Assembly (NCBI GenBank): GCA_022870705.1
Contig: CP072107.1
Span: forward strand, 1,672,501-1,736,500
From: Oscillospiraceae bacterium CM
Lineage (GTDB): Bacteria; Bacillota; Clostridia; Oscillospirales; Oscillospiraceae
Length of the DNA: 64,000 nt
Direction of reading: 5' to 3'
A program made the position numbers and the translations under genes. The notes below the pieces were generated by a model that did not search any database, was not told the origin of the DNA, and saw nothing but the letters and a program-made list of their open reading frames with translations. Shown piece by piece: positions 26,338 through 36,776 of this stretch (positions are counted from its first letter, which is position 1; every line of letters starts with the position of its first letter).

Positions 26338-27234
26338 TCAATTTTTTTCAATGACCCACGGCAGCGGCCTGTAATAATCGAGGCTCATCTCTTTCACGTT
26401 GCTCGTCCCGTCTGGGTATAATCGGACGATCCACGAGCTCACAACAGCCCCGTCCAGCCCCTCGTGGGCAACCTTTTCCGTATTCGGCGGCAGCTCTTTA
26501 TTTGTTTTTTGCAGGATTGGGGCGGGTAAGACCTTCAGAACGTCATGGTTCCAAGTAATCTGCGGCGGCACAGTCTGGCCGTAAAAACCGATATAAAGGA
26601 TATTATCGATGCCGCGCGCCCAAATAAGGATTTTCCCCGGCGTCGTATTTTTAAACTGAAAGTCCTTGGCCCCGTAGCTGACGGTGGCATCCTGCCCGTA
26701 CGGCACATATGGCACCGGCATCCCGTGATGATGGCGCTCTGTGATCTGAAGGTCCGACAATACGGCAACATTGTAAAGTGTTGAGGCAATCTTGCACACG
26801 CCGCCGCCGATCGTCTCGGAATAGCTCGTGCCGATATACGTCGGCCCGATGCTGTAGCCCCGTTCCGTCGTATAAGGCCCCGCCGTCTTATTCTGCGAAA
26901 AGACAGCGCCGGGCTCTAAAACGGTCCCGCTGATATAACGCGCGGCAAGATGGACGTTGGACTCCTCGCCGGGCAGCGGGTCGTGCAGAACCGTTTTATA
27001 GGCCGCCATCAAGACAGGACAGTTGTTATCACCCTTCGCCGTGATAAAATCGGTGTCATTTTCCCACGGTACAGCAGTCGTCTGGCACGACTCAAGCGTT
27101 TCCGTCATGAACGGGTCAAAGCCGCCGCGCGGCCGCAAGGCGTTCTCCGGCGCGTCGAGAGCCAAAGCGCTTTTTGTCACGCCCGGCGACAGCGCCAAGA
27201 AGGCGGCTAATAGGATTATCATTGTTTTTTTCAC
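26338..27234 (-). CDS. VanW-family protein
   Basis: 298 residues with a signal peptide (residues ~1-25) and a VanW domain. Family landmarks are LEPGAVFSQNKTAGP, GGGVCKIASTLYN and the following RHHHGMPVPYVPYG. VanW is found in some vancomycin-resistance clusters and widely in clostridia, with no known activity. It is probably a cell-surface protein acting on the wall, which fits its neighbours. There is no resistance cluster here. Confidence 0.87.
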   Translation of the reverse strand: MKKTMIILLAAFLALSPGVTKSALALDAPENALRPRGGFDPFMTETLESCQTTAVPWENDTDFITAKGDNNCPVLMAAYKTVLHDPLPGEESNVHLAARYISGTVLEPGAVFSQNKTAGPYTTERGYSIGPTYIGTSYSETIGGGVCKIASTLYNVAVLSDLQITERHHHGMPVPYVPYGQDATVSYGAKDFQFKNTTPGKILIWARGIDNILYIGFYGQTVPPQITWNHDVLKVLPAPILQKTNKELPPNTEKVAHEGLDGAVVSSWIVRLYPDGTSNVKEMSLDYYRPLPWVIEKN

Positions 27235-27351
27235 GATATTACTCCCACATCCTTTTCTGGCTAGTATACGCCGCGCTAAGACAAACTATTTGGCACATTT
27301 CTTCTATTGCGGATGGTTTGGACATATAAAACGGTATGGGAGCTGATGCAC

Positions 27352-27765
27352 ATGGTTTATTTTTTTGCCTTCATCGGTATGCTCTGCTGGGGCGTCTCGC
27401 CAATTTTTGCAAAGCTCGGCCTGAAAGACATCAATCCGCTCGTCGGCCTCTCCGTCCGAACGTTTTTTACGGCAACGGCTATTTTAATCTGGCTTTTATT
27501 GAGCGGCGGTATCACAGAGCTTAAGGACATCTCCTCCAAGGCGTTATTTCTCCTGATCCTCGAAGCCATTCTGGCAACGCTCATCGGCGACCTCGCCTAT
27601 TTTGCCGCGCTCAAGCAGGGCTCACCAGCCATCGTCATGCTCATTATGGCCTGCTCGCCTGTCGTGACGATTTTGACGGCTGTTTTATTTCTTGGCGAGA
27701 AACTGACCTTAACGCATCTCGTCGGCGCATGTTTGGCAATGATCGGCATTATTCTGATCGTCTAG
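27352..27765 (+). CDS. Half-size EamA (DMT) transporter
   Basis: About 137 residues with five hydrophobic segments and a single EamA domain (FAFIGMLCWGVSPIFAKLGL at the start). Typical EamA exporters have two such repeats; half-size members act as dimers. The start is set at 27352 because GGGAG lies nine bases upstream; an ATG at 27346 also exists. The substrate is unknown. Confidence 0.82.
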   Translation: MVYFFAFIGMLCWGVSPIFAKLGLKDINPLVGLSVRTFFTATAILIWLLLSGGITELKDISSKALFLLILEAILATLIGDLAYFAALKQGSPAIVMLIMACSPVVTILTAVLFLGEKLTLTHLVGACLAMIGIILIV

Positions 27766-27776
27766 TGTTTAACAAG

Positions 27777-27803
27777 CGGGCGTTTTGGCGCCCGTGTTTT
27801 TCT
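27777..27803 (+). terminator. Terminator after the EamA gene
   Basis: CGGGCG (27777-27782) pairs with CGCCCG (27789-27794), followed by a T-rich stretch. Confidence 0.78.
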
Positions 27804-27818
27804 TTGTGACAAACGCAC

Positions 27819-27847
27819 TTGAATAACAAGAGCGCGTCCTGTAAAAT
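27819..27847 (+). promoter_or_regulatory. Promoter of copA-copZ
   Basis: TTGAAT (27819-27824), a 17-base spacer, TAAAAT (27842-27847), upstream of copA. No CsoR- or CopY-type operator was recognised. Confidence 0.6.
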
Positions 27848-27880
27848 TTACATATAGACCGGATTTGAAAAGGGGACGCC

Positions 27881-30139
27881 ATGACAGAGAATACAAAAAA
27901 AACAGAGCTGGCAATTGACGGTATGAGCTGTGCGGCGTGCTCGGCCGCCGTTGAGCGCGTCACGCGCAAGTTGCCGGGCGTCACGATGGCCGCTGTCAAC
28001 CTGACGACGAACCGCGGTGTGTTTGAATACGACCCGACAAAGACAAAGCTCTCTGAAATTAAGGCCGCTATTGAAAAAGCCGGGTTTACACCACGGGATA
28101 TCGAAGGTGAAAAAACACGTGACCTGGACGCGGAACGCCGTGAGAAGGCCGAAAATAATATGCGCCTGCGCCTCATTGTCGCCGCTGTCTGTGCCGCGCC
28201 CGTCTTGTATCTTGCAATGGCACACATGTTTCCGGCGCTCAGCGTCCCAATGCCGCGCTTTTTGCACCCCGCGCATAACCCGCGCCTCTTCGCGCTTGTG
28301 CAGCTCATCCTGACGATTCCGGTTGTAATTGCCGGCAGCCGCTTTTACACGCGGGGCATGAAGTCGCTTTTCAAAGGTGCGCCGAATATGGACACGCTCG
28401 TCGCCGTCGGTACGGGCAGCGCTTCTTTATATAGTCTTTACGCAACCGTTCGGATTTTTACCGGCGACGTAGCCTTCGTGATGTCCCTGTTTTACGAGTC
28501 TTCCGCCGTTGTCGTAACGCTTGTCATGCTCGGCAAATATTTGGAGGCAAAAAGTAAAGGGAAAACATCGGAGGCCATTAAGAAGCTCCTGCGCCTCCGT
28601 CCGACAACGGCCATGATTGAAAAAGGCGGCCGCGAGCTGGAAGTCCCAATTGACGAGGTGACGACGGGCGACATCCTCCTCGTCCGCCCCGGCGGCACTT
28701 TCCCCGTTGACGGCCTCGTGACGGACGGCATCACGACGGCGGATGAGTCGATGCTCACGGGCGAGAGCCTGCCGGTCGACAAAAAGCCGGGCGATGTCGT
28801 TACCGGCGGCAGCATCAACGGCGAAGGGCTTGTTCGCTTCAGAGCAACGGCCGTCGGCACCGACACAGCGCTGTCAAAGATTATTAAGCTCGTGGAAGAT
28901 GCACAGAGTAAAAAAGCACCGATTGCCAAGCTTGCTGACATTGTCTCCGGCTGGTTTGTACCGGTTGTTCTGAGTATTGCCGTTATCTCCGCCGGCGCGT
29001 GGGCACTGGCCGGACGGGATTTCAATTTTGTTTTAACAATTTTTGTCTCCGTGCTCGTTATCGCCTGCCCCTGCGCCTTAGGCCTTGCGACACCGACGGC
29101 TATCATGGTTGGTACCGGCAAAGGCGCCCAACTCGGCATCCTGATCAAAGGCGGACTGGCTTTGGAGACGACGCATCAAGTGAGCGCCGTCGTCCTTGAC
29201 AAAACGGGGACAATTACGGAAGGCAAACCGGCTGTGACGGCTATCAAAACATATAACAGCTTTCCCGAAAACGACGTGCTCGCCCTTGTCGCTTCAGCCG
29301 AGCGCGGCTCGGAGCACCCCGTCGCCCGCGCAGTCGTCGCTTATGCCGAAGAAAAAGGCCTTGTGCTGACGGCACCGGCGCGCTTTCAGGCAGAGCCGGG
29401 CCGCGGCATTGACGCCAACGTTTCAGGTCGGCAGATCCTCGCCGGGAATAAAGCGCTTTTTGACGCCCACGGTATTGACACAACGATCGCCGCCCACGAC
29501 GCCGATGCGCAGAGCGGCGCGGGCAGAACGCTTTTATATGCTGCGATTGACGGCGTTCCAGCAGCGCTTATTGCCGCGGCCGATACAGTTAAACAGTCGA
29601 GCCGCGCGGCTGTCGATCAGCTCAAAAGCCTTGGCATTGCCGTTTATATGATTACAGGCGATAATAAAAACACGGCGGACACCATCGCTAAAGAGGTTAA
29701 TATCGACCATGTGCTCGCCGATGTGCTGCCGCAGGACAAGGCTGGTGCCGTCCGCCAGCTGCAGGAGACAGGCCTCAAGGTTGCAATGGTGGGTGACGGG
29801 ATTAATGACGCGCCGGCCCTCGTTCAGGCTGACGTCGGTCTCGCCATCGGCACGGGGACGGACGTCGCCGTCGAATCGGCCGATATTGTTTTGATGCGCG
29901 GCGATTTGATGGACGTTGCAGCCGCCATCGCGCTCGGCCGGGCAACAATCCGCAATATCCGGCAAAACCTTTTCTGGGCTTTTATCTATAACCTCATCGG
30001 CATTCCGTTTGCTGCCGGTGTCGTCTATCTCTTTGGCGGGCCGCTTTTAAGTCCCGTTTTTGCCGGAGCCGCTATGGCGTTTTCATCTATCTCCGTTGTC
30101 ACAAACGCGCTGCGCCTGCGCCGTTTTAAACTGCGCTGA
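27881..30139 (+). CDS. copA: Copper-translocating P1B-type ATPase
   Basis: 752 residues. One N-terminal heavy-metal-associated domain (MSCAAC) is followed by eight membrane helices. CPC in helix 6 ([15 protein letters not shown]) marks Cu(I) transport. The phosphorylated Asp is in DKTGT, the actuator loop is MLTGES, and the hinge is [10 protein letters not shown]. It exports Cu(I) across the membrane using ATP. The chaperone gene copZ follows 45 bases downstream. No csoR regulator is in the window. Confidence 0.95.
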   Translation: MTENTKKTELAIDGMSCAACSAAVERVTRKLPGVTMAAVNLTTNRGVFEYDPTKTKLSEIKAAIEKAGFTPRDIEGEKTRDLDAERREKAENNMRLRLIVAAVCAAPVLYLAMAHMFPALSVPMPRFLHPAHNPRLFALVQLILTIPVVIAGSRFYTRGMKSLFKGAPNMDTLVAVGTGSASLYSLYATVRIFTGDVAFVMSLFYESSAVVVTLVMLGKYLEAKSKGKTSEAIKKLLRLRPTTAMIEKGGRELEVPIDEVTTGDILLVRPGGTFPVDGLVTDGITTADESMLTGESLPVDKKPGDVVTGGSINGEGLVRFRATAVGTDTALSKIIKLVEDAQSKKAPIAKLADIVSGWFVPVVLSIAVISAGAWALAGRDFNFVLTIFVSVLVIACPCALGLATPTAIMVGTGKGAQLGILIKGGLALETTHQVSAVVLDKTGTITEGKPAVTAIKTYNSFPENDVLALVASAERGSEHPVARAVVAYAEEKGLVLTAPARFQAEPGRGIDANVSGRQILAGNKALFDAHGIDTTIAAHDADAQSGAGRTLLYAAIDGVPAALIAAADTVKQSSRAAVDQLKSLGIAVYMITGDNKNTADTIAKEVNIDHVLADVLPQDKAGAVRQLQETGLKVAMVGDGINDAPALVQADVGLAIGTGTDVAVESADIVLMRGDLMDVAAAIALGRATIRNIRQNLFWAFIYNLIGIPFAAGVVYLFGGPLLSPVFAGAAMAFSSISVVTNALRLRRFKLR

Positions 30140-30184
30140 AGTTTTATTCAAATCTATTCTTATGAAACATAAAGGAGCATGCAT

Positions 30185-30391
30185 ATGGAAAAGATCACAC
30201 TGAACGTCGAGGGTATGTCTTGCGGTCATTGCGTCGCCCGCGTTGAAAAAGCAGTCACCGCGCTGCCGGGCGTTTTAGGCGTCGCTGTTAGTCTTGAGAG
30301 CAAGACTGTTACTGTTGAATTTGACCCTGCCGCCGTTGCGGAAAGCGCCCTCAAAGAAGCGATTGAAGAGCAAGGCTACGACGTTATGTGA
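30185..30391 (+). CDS. copZ: Copper chaperone (HMA domain)
   Basis: 68 residues, one HMA domain with the Cu(I)-binding MSCGHC. It delivers Cu(I) to CopA. AAAGGAG lies seven bases before the ATG at 30185; an ATG six bases earlier is too close to the ribosome site. Co-transcribed with copA and ended by a terminator. Confidence 0.93.
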   Translation: MEKITLNVEGMSCGHCVARVEKAVTALPGVLGVAVSLESKTVTVEFDPAAVAESALKEAIEEQGYDVM

Positions 30392-30427
30392 CGCGTAATG
30401 CCTCCTTCTTCAATGATTTGAACAAAA

Positions 30428-30460
30428 AAAGCGCCGCGCAATCGCGCGGCGCTTTCTTTT
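30428..30460. terminator. Bidirectional terminator between copZ and atpC
   Basis: A 12-bp stem AAAGCGCCGCGC (30428-30439) with 30444-30455 is flanked by A- and T-rich sequence, serving both converging operons. Confidence 0.87.
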
Positions 30461-30468
30461 AAATTCTG

Positions 30469-30882
30469 CTACACACTTTCCCGGCCTTTGGTGACCTGGA
30501 GTCGGGCCATGGCGCGGGCGAGGGCGAGCTTGGACTGGCGGTATTCCTGCATGCTCTGCTGCTGGCGCAGGCGCTCCTCGGCGCGCAGGCGCGCCTCCTC
30601 GGCGCGGGCCTCGTCGATATCCTCCGGCTTTTCACAGGCTTGGACATAGACGAGCACGCCGCCGTGGCGAACCTCCAGGAAGCCCTCGGAGTTGAAGACC
30701 TCGCGTGTTTCTGTCGGCGTCTTCACATAAAGCGTTCCGACGGCAATCGGCATGACGAGCGGGGCGTGGTCAGCCAGAAAGGAGAAACGCCCGTCCGTCG
30801 TCGTCACCGTCAGGACCTCGGCGTCGCCGTCAAAAAACTGCTTTTCCGGCGTCAGTATCTTCAGATTGAACAGTTTGGCCAT
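30469..30882 (-). CDS. atpC: ATP synthase F1 subunit epsilon
   Basis: About 137 residues. N-terminal beta sandwich (FNLKILTPEKQFFDGDAEVL...GRFSFLADHAPLV) and a two-helix C-terminal domain that can inhibit rotation. The start at 30882 fits family length; an earlier in-frame start at 30924 has no ribosome site. Last gene of the atp operon. Confidence 0.93.
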   Translation of the reverse strand: MAKLFNLKILTPEKQFFDGDAEVLTVTTTDGRFSFLADHAPLVMPIAVGTLYVKTPTETREVFNSEGFLEVRHGGVLVYVQACEKPEDIDEARAEEARLRAEERLRQQQSMQEYRQSKLALARAMARLQVTKGRESV

Positions 30883-30934
30883 TTGTTCCGTCCGTTCCGC
30901 CGCCGCGCTGCGGCTGAGATTCATTGCGCGGTAT

Positions 30935-30954
30935 CGGGGGGCGCGTGCCCCCCG
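30935..30954. repeat. GC palindrome in the atpD-atpC spacer
   Basis: CGGGGGGC (30935-30942) pairs with GCCCCCCG (30947-30954). It may slow or partly stop transcription before atpC, or stabilise the upstream mRNA. Confidence 0.5.
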
Positions 30955-30959
30955 CTTTG

Positions 30960-32354
<1,395 letters not shown>

Positions 32355-33230
32355 TTACCTGTCTCCTTTTCTAAGGATTTCAGCCGCACCGGTAATCTCG
32401 GCTATCTCGTTGGTGATGGCGCTCTGCCGCGCCAGGTTGTATTTCGTCCGCAGGCTCTTGAGCATGTCCTGCGCGTTCGTCGTCGCACTGTGCATCGCGT
32501 TCATCCGCGCAAAGTGCTCGCTCGCGTACGCCTGTACCATAACCCCGAACAGAATGCCGAGGATATACTGCGGTATGAGAAGGTCAAACAGCTCCTGCGG
32601 CGTCGGGTGATACATGATGTCCGCCAGCGTTTCTGCGTCGGCGATGTCGCTGTAATCGTCCAGCCGGATCGGCAGAAGTCGCCGTTCCACCGGCCTGTTC
32701 TTCGTCGCCCCGTAAAACGACGTGTATACAAGGCGCACCTCGTCCGTCTTCCCGCTGTCGTAAAGCGCCATCACGTCGCGCACCAGCATGCGCGCCCGCG
32801 TCAGCGCCGGGTCCTGCGCGATGCCCAGATACGTCACGTCCGGCACCATCGACCGCGCGTTGAAAAAGTCCTCCGCCGTGTTCCCGATTGTTAAAATCGA
32901 GTGGTTCGGATGCTCTTCAATGTGACGCAGCGCCAGATTCAAAACGTTTGAATTGTACGAGCCGCACAGACCCTTGTCGCCCGAGATGATGATGTAGGTG
33001 CAGTGCCCGCCCGCCGGGACGTCCTTCAGGTACGGGTGCGATACGCCCTGCGCGGTGACCAGAATCTCTTTCATCGTCTTTTGGACGTGGTCAAAGTACC
33101 GGTGATTCTGTTCAATATGACTCATGACCCGCTTCATCCGGGTCGACGAGACCATTTCCATGGCCCCCGTGATTTTTTTCGTCTGTTCGACGGCGGCGAT
33201 GTGATGGCGTATCTCGGTAGGGCTCGCCAT
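32355..33230 (-). CDS. atpG: ATP synthase F1 subunit gamma
   Basis: 291 residues, the central rotor shaft. The N-terminal RHHIAAVEQTKKITGAMEMV and C-terminal ARQSAITNEIAEITGAAEIL coiled coil are typical. Start and atpA stop overlap (TAATG), so translation is coupled. Confidence 0.97.
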   Translation of the reverse strand: MASPTEIRHHIAAVEQTKKITGAMEMVSSTRMKRVMSHIEQNHRYFDHVQKTMKEILVTAQGVSHPYLKDVPAGGHCTYIIISGDKGLCGSYNSNVLNLALRHIEEHPNHSILTIGNTAEDFFNARSMVPDVTYLGIAQDPALTRARMLVRDVMALYDSGKTDEVRLVYTSFYGATKNRPVERRLLPIRLDDYSDIADAETLADIMYHPTPQELFDLLIPQYILGILFGVMVQAYASEHFARMNAMHSATTNAQDMLKSLRTKYNLARQSAITNEIAEITGAAEILRKGDR

Positions 33231-34737
33231 TACTTCTCCCCGCTTTCCGCCGCAAACCGCTCAAAGCTGCGCAGAAGGTCTGTCTTGTCGTTGTCCGTCA
33301 GCTGGCCCGTCTTGTCGATGCTGTTCATCACGTTTGCCGCGTTCTGATGCAGATACGCCAGCAAATTCGCCCGCACCTTGTCAACGTCCCGCTTGTCAAA
33401 CGATGTGAACACGCCGTTTGACACAGCCAGCAATATCGCCGTCTGCTCCGACAGGGAAAACAGCTGATCCTGCTTCTGCTTTAACAGCTCCATCAGGCGC
33501 TCGCCGTTTTTGAGCATGTTTGCCGTCGCCGTATCAATGTCGGCACCAAACTGTGCGAACACCGCCATTTCGCGGTACTGCGCAACGTCCAGACGCAGGC
33601 TGCCCGAAACGGCCCGCATCGCCTTGTGCTGCGCCGAACGGCCGACGCGCGAGACCGACAGGCCCACGTTGATAGCCGGGCGCATGCCCGCGTTGAACAG
33701 CTCGCTTTCCAGATAAATCTGGCCGTCTGTGATCGAGATGACGTTCGTCGGAATATATGCCGAAATGTCGCCCGCCATCGTCTCAACGATCGGCAGCGCC
33801 GTTAAGGAGCCGCCGCCCAGCTCGTCGCTCAGCTTCGCCGAGCGCTCTAAAAGACGGCTGTGCAGATAGAAAACGTCGCCGGGGTACGCCTCACGGCCCG
33901 ACGGACGGCGCAACAGGAGCGACATCGCTCTGTATGCCACCGCGTGCTTACTCAGGTCGTCGTACACGACGAGCACGTCCTTGCCGCTGTACATAAACTC
34001 TTCCGCCACGGCGCACGCCGCGTACGGTGCAATGTATTGCATCGCCGCCGCGTCGCTGCCGAAGGCAGCCACGATCACCGTGTTCTCCAAAGCGCCGGCT
34101 TTCTCCAGCATGTGCACAAGGCCCGACACCGTCGAGGCCTTCTGGCCGATCGCGCAGTACACACAGTACACGCCGCGCCCTTTTTGGTTCATAATCGCCG
34201 ACAGGGCGATCGATGTCTTGCCCGTCTGGCGGTCGCCGATAATCAGCTCGCGCTGGCCGCGGCCGATCGGTATCATACTGTCGACCGATAAAATGCCCGT
34301 CTCCAGCGCTGTGTCGACCGGTGCGCGCTGCATGATCGTCGGTGCCGGCGATTCAATCGGGCGGAATTTCGTCGTCTTGAGTTCGCCCTTGCCGTCCAGC
34401 GGGCGGCCGATCGGGTCAATCACGCGGCCGAGAAGCTCCTCGCCCACGCACACCTCCGCTACGCGCCCTGTCGGCCGCACAACGCTCGATGTCGATACCT
34501 TGCCGCCTAAAAGCGCCGCGCCGACGCCCCTAAATGCAGGTCCAGCGTCAGACCGACGGCCCCGCCGTCAAATTCCAGAAGCTCGCCGTAGCGGCTTTGT
34601 GACAGCCCCTTGATCTGGACGATATTGTCGCTGAAGCTTTCAACCTCGCCGTACTCGTAGACTGCCGTGTCCGGCTCGGCCGTCGTCACCCGTTGTTTTA
34701 AAAACGCGCCGACAGTTGCAAAAGAAGAATCAATCAT
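33230..34737 (-). CDS. atpA: ATP synthase F1 subunit alpha, interrupted by a frameshift
   Basis: The N-terminal 76 residues (from [17 protein letters not shown]) read from 34737 to a stop at 34507. The remaining ~420 residues continue in another frame, with Walker [12 protein letters not shown] and the alpha signature [17 protein letters not shown]. The frames meet at a C4 run (34527-34530): one more C would join DLHLG to [11 protein letters not shown], restoring a normal ~500-residue alpha. Either the sequence has an indel error or the gene is truly broken. All other F1 genes are intact, which favours an error. Codon use is normal on both sides. Confidence 0.88.
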
Positions 34738-34746
34738 CTATTCACC

Positions 34747-34965
34747 TCATTCACTCAGTTGCCGGCTGATTTCATACAGACGCGAGGAGTAGCTCGCGTC
34801 GTATACCTTGCCATCTATGATCGCAATAAAACCGCCTATGATCTTGTTGTCCTCGACGACTTCAAAGTCCAGCTCACTGCCGTACTGCTTCGAAAAGCCG
34901 TCCCGGATCGCTTTGACCGTCCCCTCGTCATACGGCGAGGCGATCAACAATACTGGTTTATCCAT
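34747..34965 (-). CDS. atpH: ATP synthase delta subunit, C-terminal domain only
   Basis: 72 residues, against ~180 for the usual delta. It aligns only with the C-terminal delta/OSCP domain (FEVVEDNKIIGGFIAIIDGKVYDASYSSRL). The N-terminal helical bundle that grips the alpha N-termini is absent. The preceding atpF is complete and ends two bases before this start, so no missing half is hidden by a frameshift. The position between b and alpha is normal for atpH. Delta links b to F1, so its shortening changes how the stator is held. Confidence 0.8.
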   Translation of the reverse strand: MDKPVLLIASPYDEGTVKAIRDGFSKQYGSELDFEVVEDNKIIGGFIAIIDGKVYDASYSSRLYEISRQLSE

Positions 34966-34967
34966 GA

Positions 34968-35447
34968 CTACCTCATCTCACGGAAAAAGTCTTCCGCGAC
35001 GGCCTTGTTATCGACTGCGCTCACCTCACGCTTTAAAATGCGCGCGGCGATTTCCGTCGCCAAAAGCGCCACCTCCGTGCGCGCCTCCGCGATCGCCTGG
35101 GCCTTCTCGGCGGCGATCCGCTCGTGCGCGTCGGTCATCAGGCGCTCAGCCTGCCCGCGGGCGTCCTTGACGATCTCCTGGGCTTCCTGTGACGCCTTGA
35201 CCTGGCTGTGTCGAATGATTTCCCGGCCTTCTTCCTCATACGTCTCGATATGATGCTCATACGAGGCCTTCATCTCGAGCGCTTCGTTCTGCTTCGTCTC
35301 GGCGTCCTTCAGCTGGGCTTCCACCTTCGCCGACCGTGCCGCCAGAAACGCGCTGACGGGCTTGAACAAAATCACCCGCAGCAGAATGAACAATATGAGG
35401 ACGTTGATGATGTGTATCAGGATGTCAGAAGGATGCAGACCTTCCAT
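34968..35447 (-). CDS. atpF: ATP synthase F0 subunit b
   Basis: 159 residues: an N-terminal membrane helix (IHIINVLILFILLRVI) and a long charged coiled coil, the peripheral stalk. Normal length. It lies between c and delta. Confidence 0.96.
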   Translation of the reverse strand: MEGLHPSDILIHIINVLILFILLRVILFKPVSAFLAARSAKVEAQLKDAETKQNEALEMKASYEHHIETYEEEGREIIRHSQVKASQEAQEIVKDARGQAERLMTDAHERIAAEKAQAIAEARTEVALLATEIAARILKREVSAVDNKAVAEDFFREMR

Positions 35448-35468
35448 CCGTCAATACCTCACTTTGAT

Positions 35469-35690
35469 TTATTTGAGCGAAAAGAGCATGATGAGCGCTG
35501 TGACAAAGCCGTAGATCGCCGTCGACTCTGTGATCGCCAGACCAAGAAGCAGAAGGCCGTTGATCTTGCCCGAGGCCTCCGGCTGACGCGCCACCGCTTC
35601 AACAGCCTTGCCCGTGGCAATGCCCATTCCGAGACCTGCAAGCGCCGCGGCAAACAGGCACAGTCCTACACCGATTGGTAAATAACTCAT
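35469..35690 (-). CDS. atpE: ATP synthase F0 subunit c
   Basis: 73 residues, a two-helix hairpin. The polar loop is ARQPEASGK. The ion-binding Glu is in [10 protein letters not shown]. The Glu-Ser and following Tyr resemble Na+-type c-subunits, but the position of the helix-1 Gln is Met ([10 protein letters not shown]), so ion specificity is not clear. Many copies form the rotor ring. Confidence 0.96.
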   Translation of the reverse strand: MSYLPIGVGLCLFAAALAGLGMGIATGKAVEAVARQPEASGKINGLLLLGLAITESTAIYGFVTALIMLFSLK

Positions 35691-35702
35691 TTTTTTATCC
35701 TC

Positions 35703-36590
35703 CTATTCTGTTGCTTCATTTATGAATGTTAATGTCAATGTGACAAAAATGAAGGCCTGGATTAACGGGTGAAACACGTTGAAGTAAAGCCCCGCCACGC
35801 TGGGTATCCCCAACGCGTAGCCGCCGAGCGCCGAGTACAAAAGATCCATGACGACAAGGCCGCCCAGCATGTTGCCGAACAGTCGGCTCGCCAGTGAGAC
35901 CGGTACCGCAAGGTCCGTTACAATCCGGATCGGGAAAACCACCGGCGTCGGTGACGCCAGCGATTTGATGCGCCCGCCCACGCCCTTGACCTTGATGCCG
36001 TAGTAGTTGATGATAAAAAACGTCAATATCGCCAGTGCGCCCGTCAGCGTGATGTCCGACGACGGCGTCCGAACGCCAAATGGCTCGGCGCATGCGCACC
36101 CAACCAGAAAGATCGCTACCGTGAAAATGTAGCTGGCCATAAATTCGCCCACGCCGTGCGCCGAGCTCTTCGTATAGCTCGTGACCGTCTCGATCATGAG
36201 TTCCAGAACGTTCTGCGCCCCGCGCGGCGTGTCCTTCAGCCGGGTGAGTACGAAAACGCGCAGTAAAATGGCAATGACCACAAGCACCGCGATGATCACC
36301 CACGACGTCACAACGGTTGACGAGACACTGTGGCCAAATAGCTCGACGCGCTCCGGCGCAATTGCCACCTCGAGCGGCTTCGCCTCCTGCGGGCCGAAAA
36401 CCAGTTCAATCAGCTTCGTCAGCAGTAAGTAGCCGCCAATCACCGTCACAAGCGTCGCCAGCGTCCTGTTCCGCTTCTGCCCCTTCGTCGGCTTCTCCGC
36501 GCCCGCAATCACGGCCACCACCCGCCGACGCCATACGTACCCGCCTACAAGGGCTAATATGGAGATTATTATCGTATAGTTGTCACTCAT
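35703..36590 (-). CDS. atpB: ATP synthase F0 subunit a
   Basis: 295 residues. The essential Arg is in VSLASRLFGNMLGG, and the C-terminal helices (NVFHPLIQAFIFVTLTL) form the ion channel beside the c-ring. The first ~65 residues, with two hydrophobic segments around a basic stretch, extend beyond the family core. First gene of the atp operon; no separate atpI is seen. Confidence 0.93.
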   Translation of the reverse strand: MSDNYTIIISILALVGGYVWRRRVVAVIAGAEKPTKGQKRNRTLATLVTVIGGYLLLTKLIELVFGPQEAKPLEVAIAPERVELFGHSVSSTVVTSWVIIAVLVVIAILLRVFVLTRLKDTPRGAQNVLELMIETVTSYTKSSAHGVGEFMASYIFTVAIFLVGCACAEPFGVRTPSSDITLTGALAILTFFIINYYGIKVKGVGGRIKSLASPTPVVFPIRIVTDLAVPVSLASRLFGNMLGGLVVMDLLYSALGGYALGIPSVAGLYFNVFHPLIQAFIFVTLTLTFINEATE

Positions 36591-36679
36591 TGTTTCCCTT
36601 TCGTCCTCTCTGAGGGCACGGTCGGAAAAGCGGCCGCGCCGCTACCGTCGCTCCAAGTCGACAGTTTCTATCCCGCCCC

Positions 36680-36705
36680 GCCGACACACCTTTCAGTGTG
36701 CCGGC
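36680..36705. terminator. Stem-loop between rnfB and atpB
   Basis: GCCGACACAC pairs with GTGTGCCGGC (one mismatch) in the 186-base spacer between the rnf and atp operons. No U-tract; read-through from rnf into atp is possible. Confidence 0.5.
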
Positions 36706-36776
36706 GACTTCCCTGAGGAAGCTGTGGGCGGTATTTCATGGTTCCTCTGAAATCTTAAGCTTTCTTTAGAACCTTA

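Noticed and set aside
36591-36776. Possible atpI gene between rnfB and atpB
   Set aside because: No open frame of suitable length with membrane helices; the spacer holds only a stem-loop.
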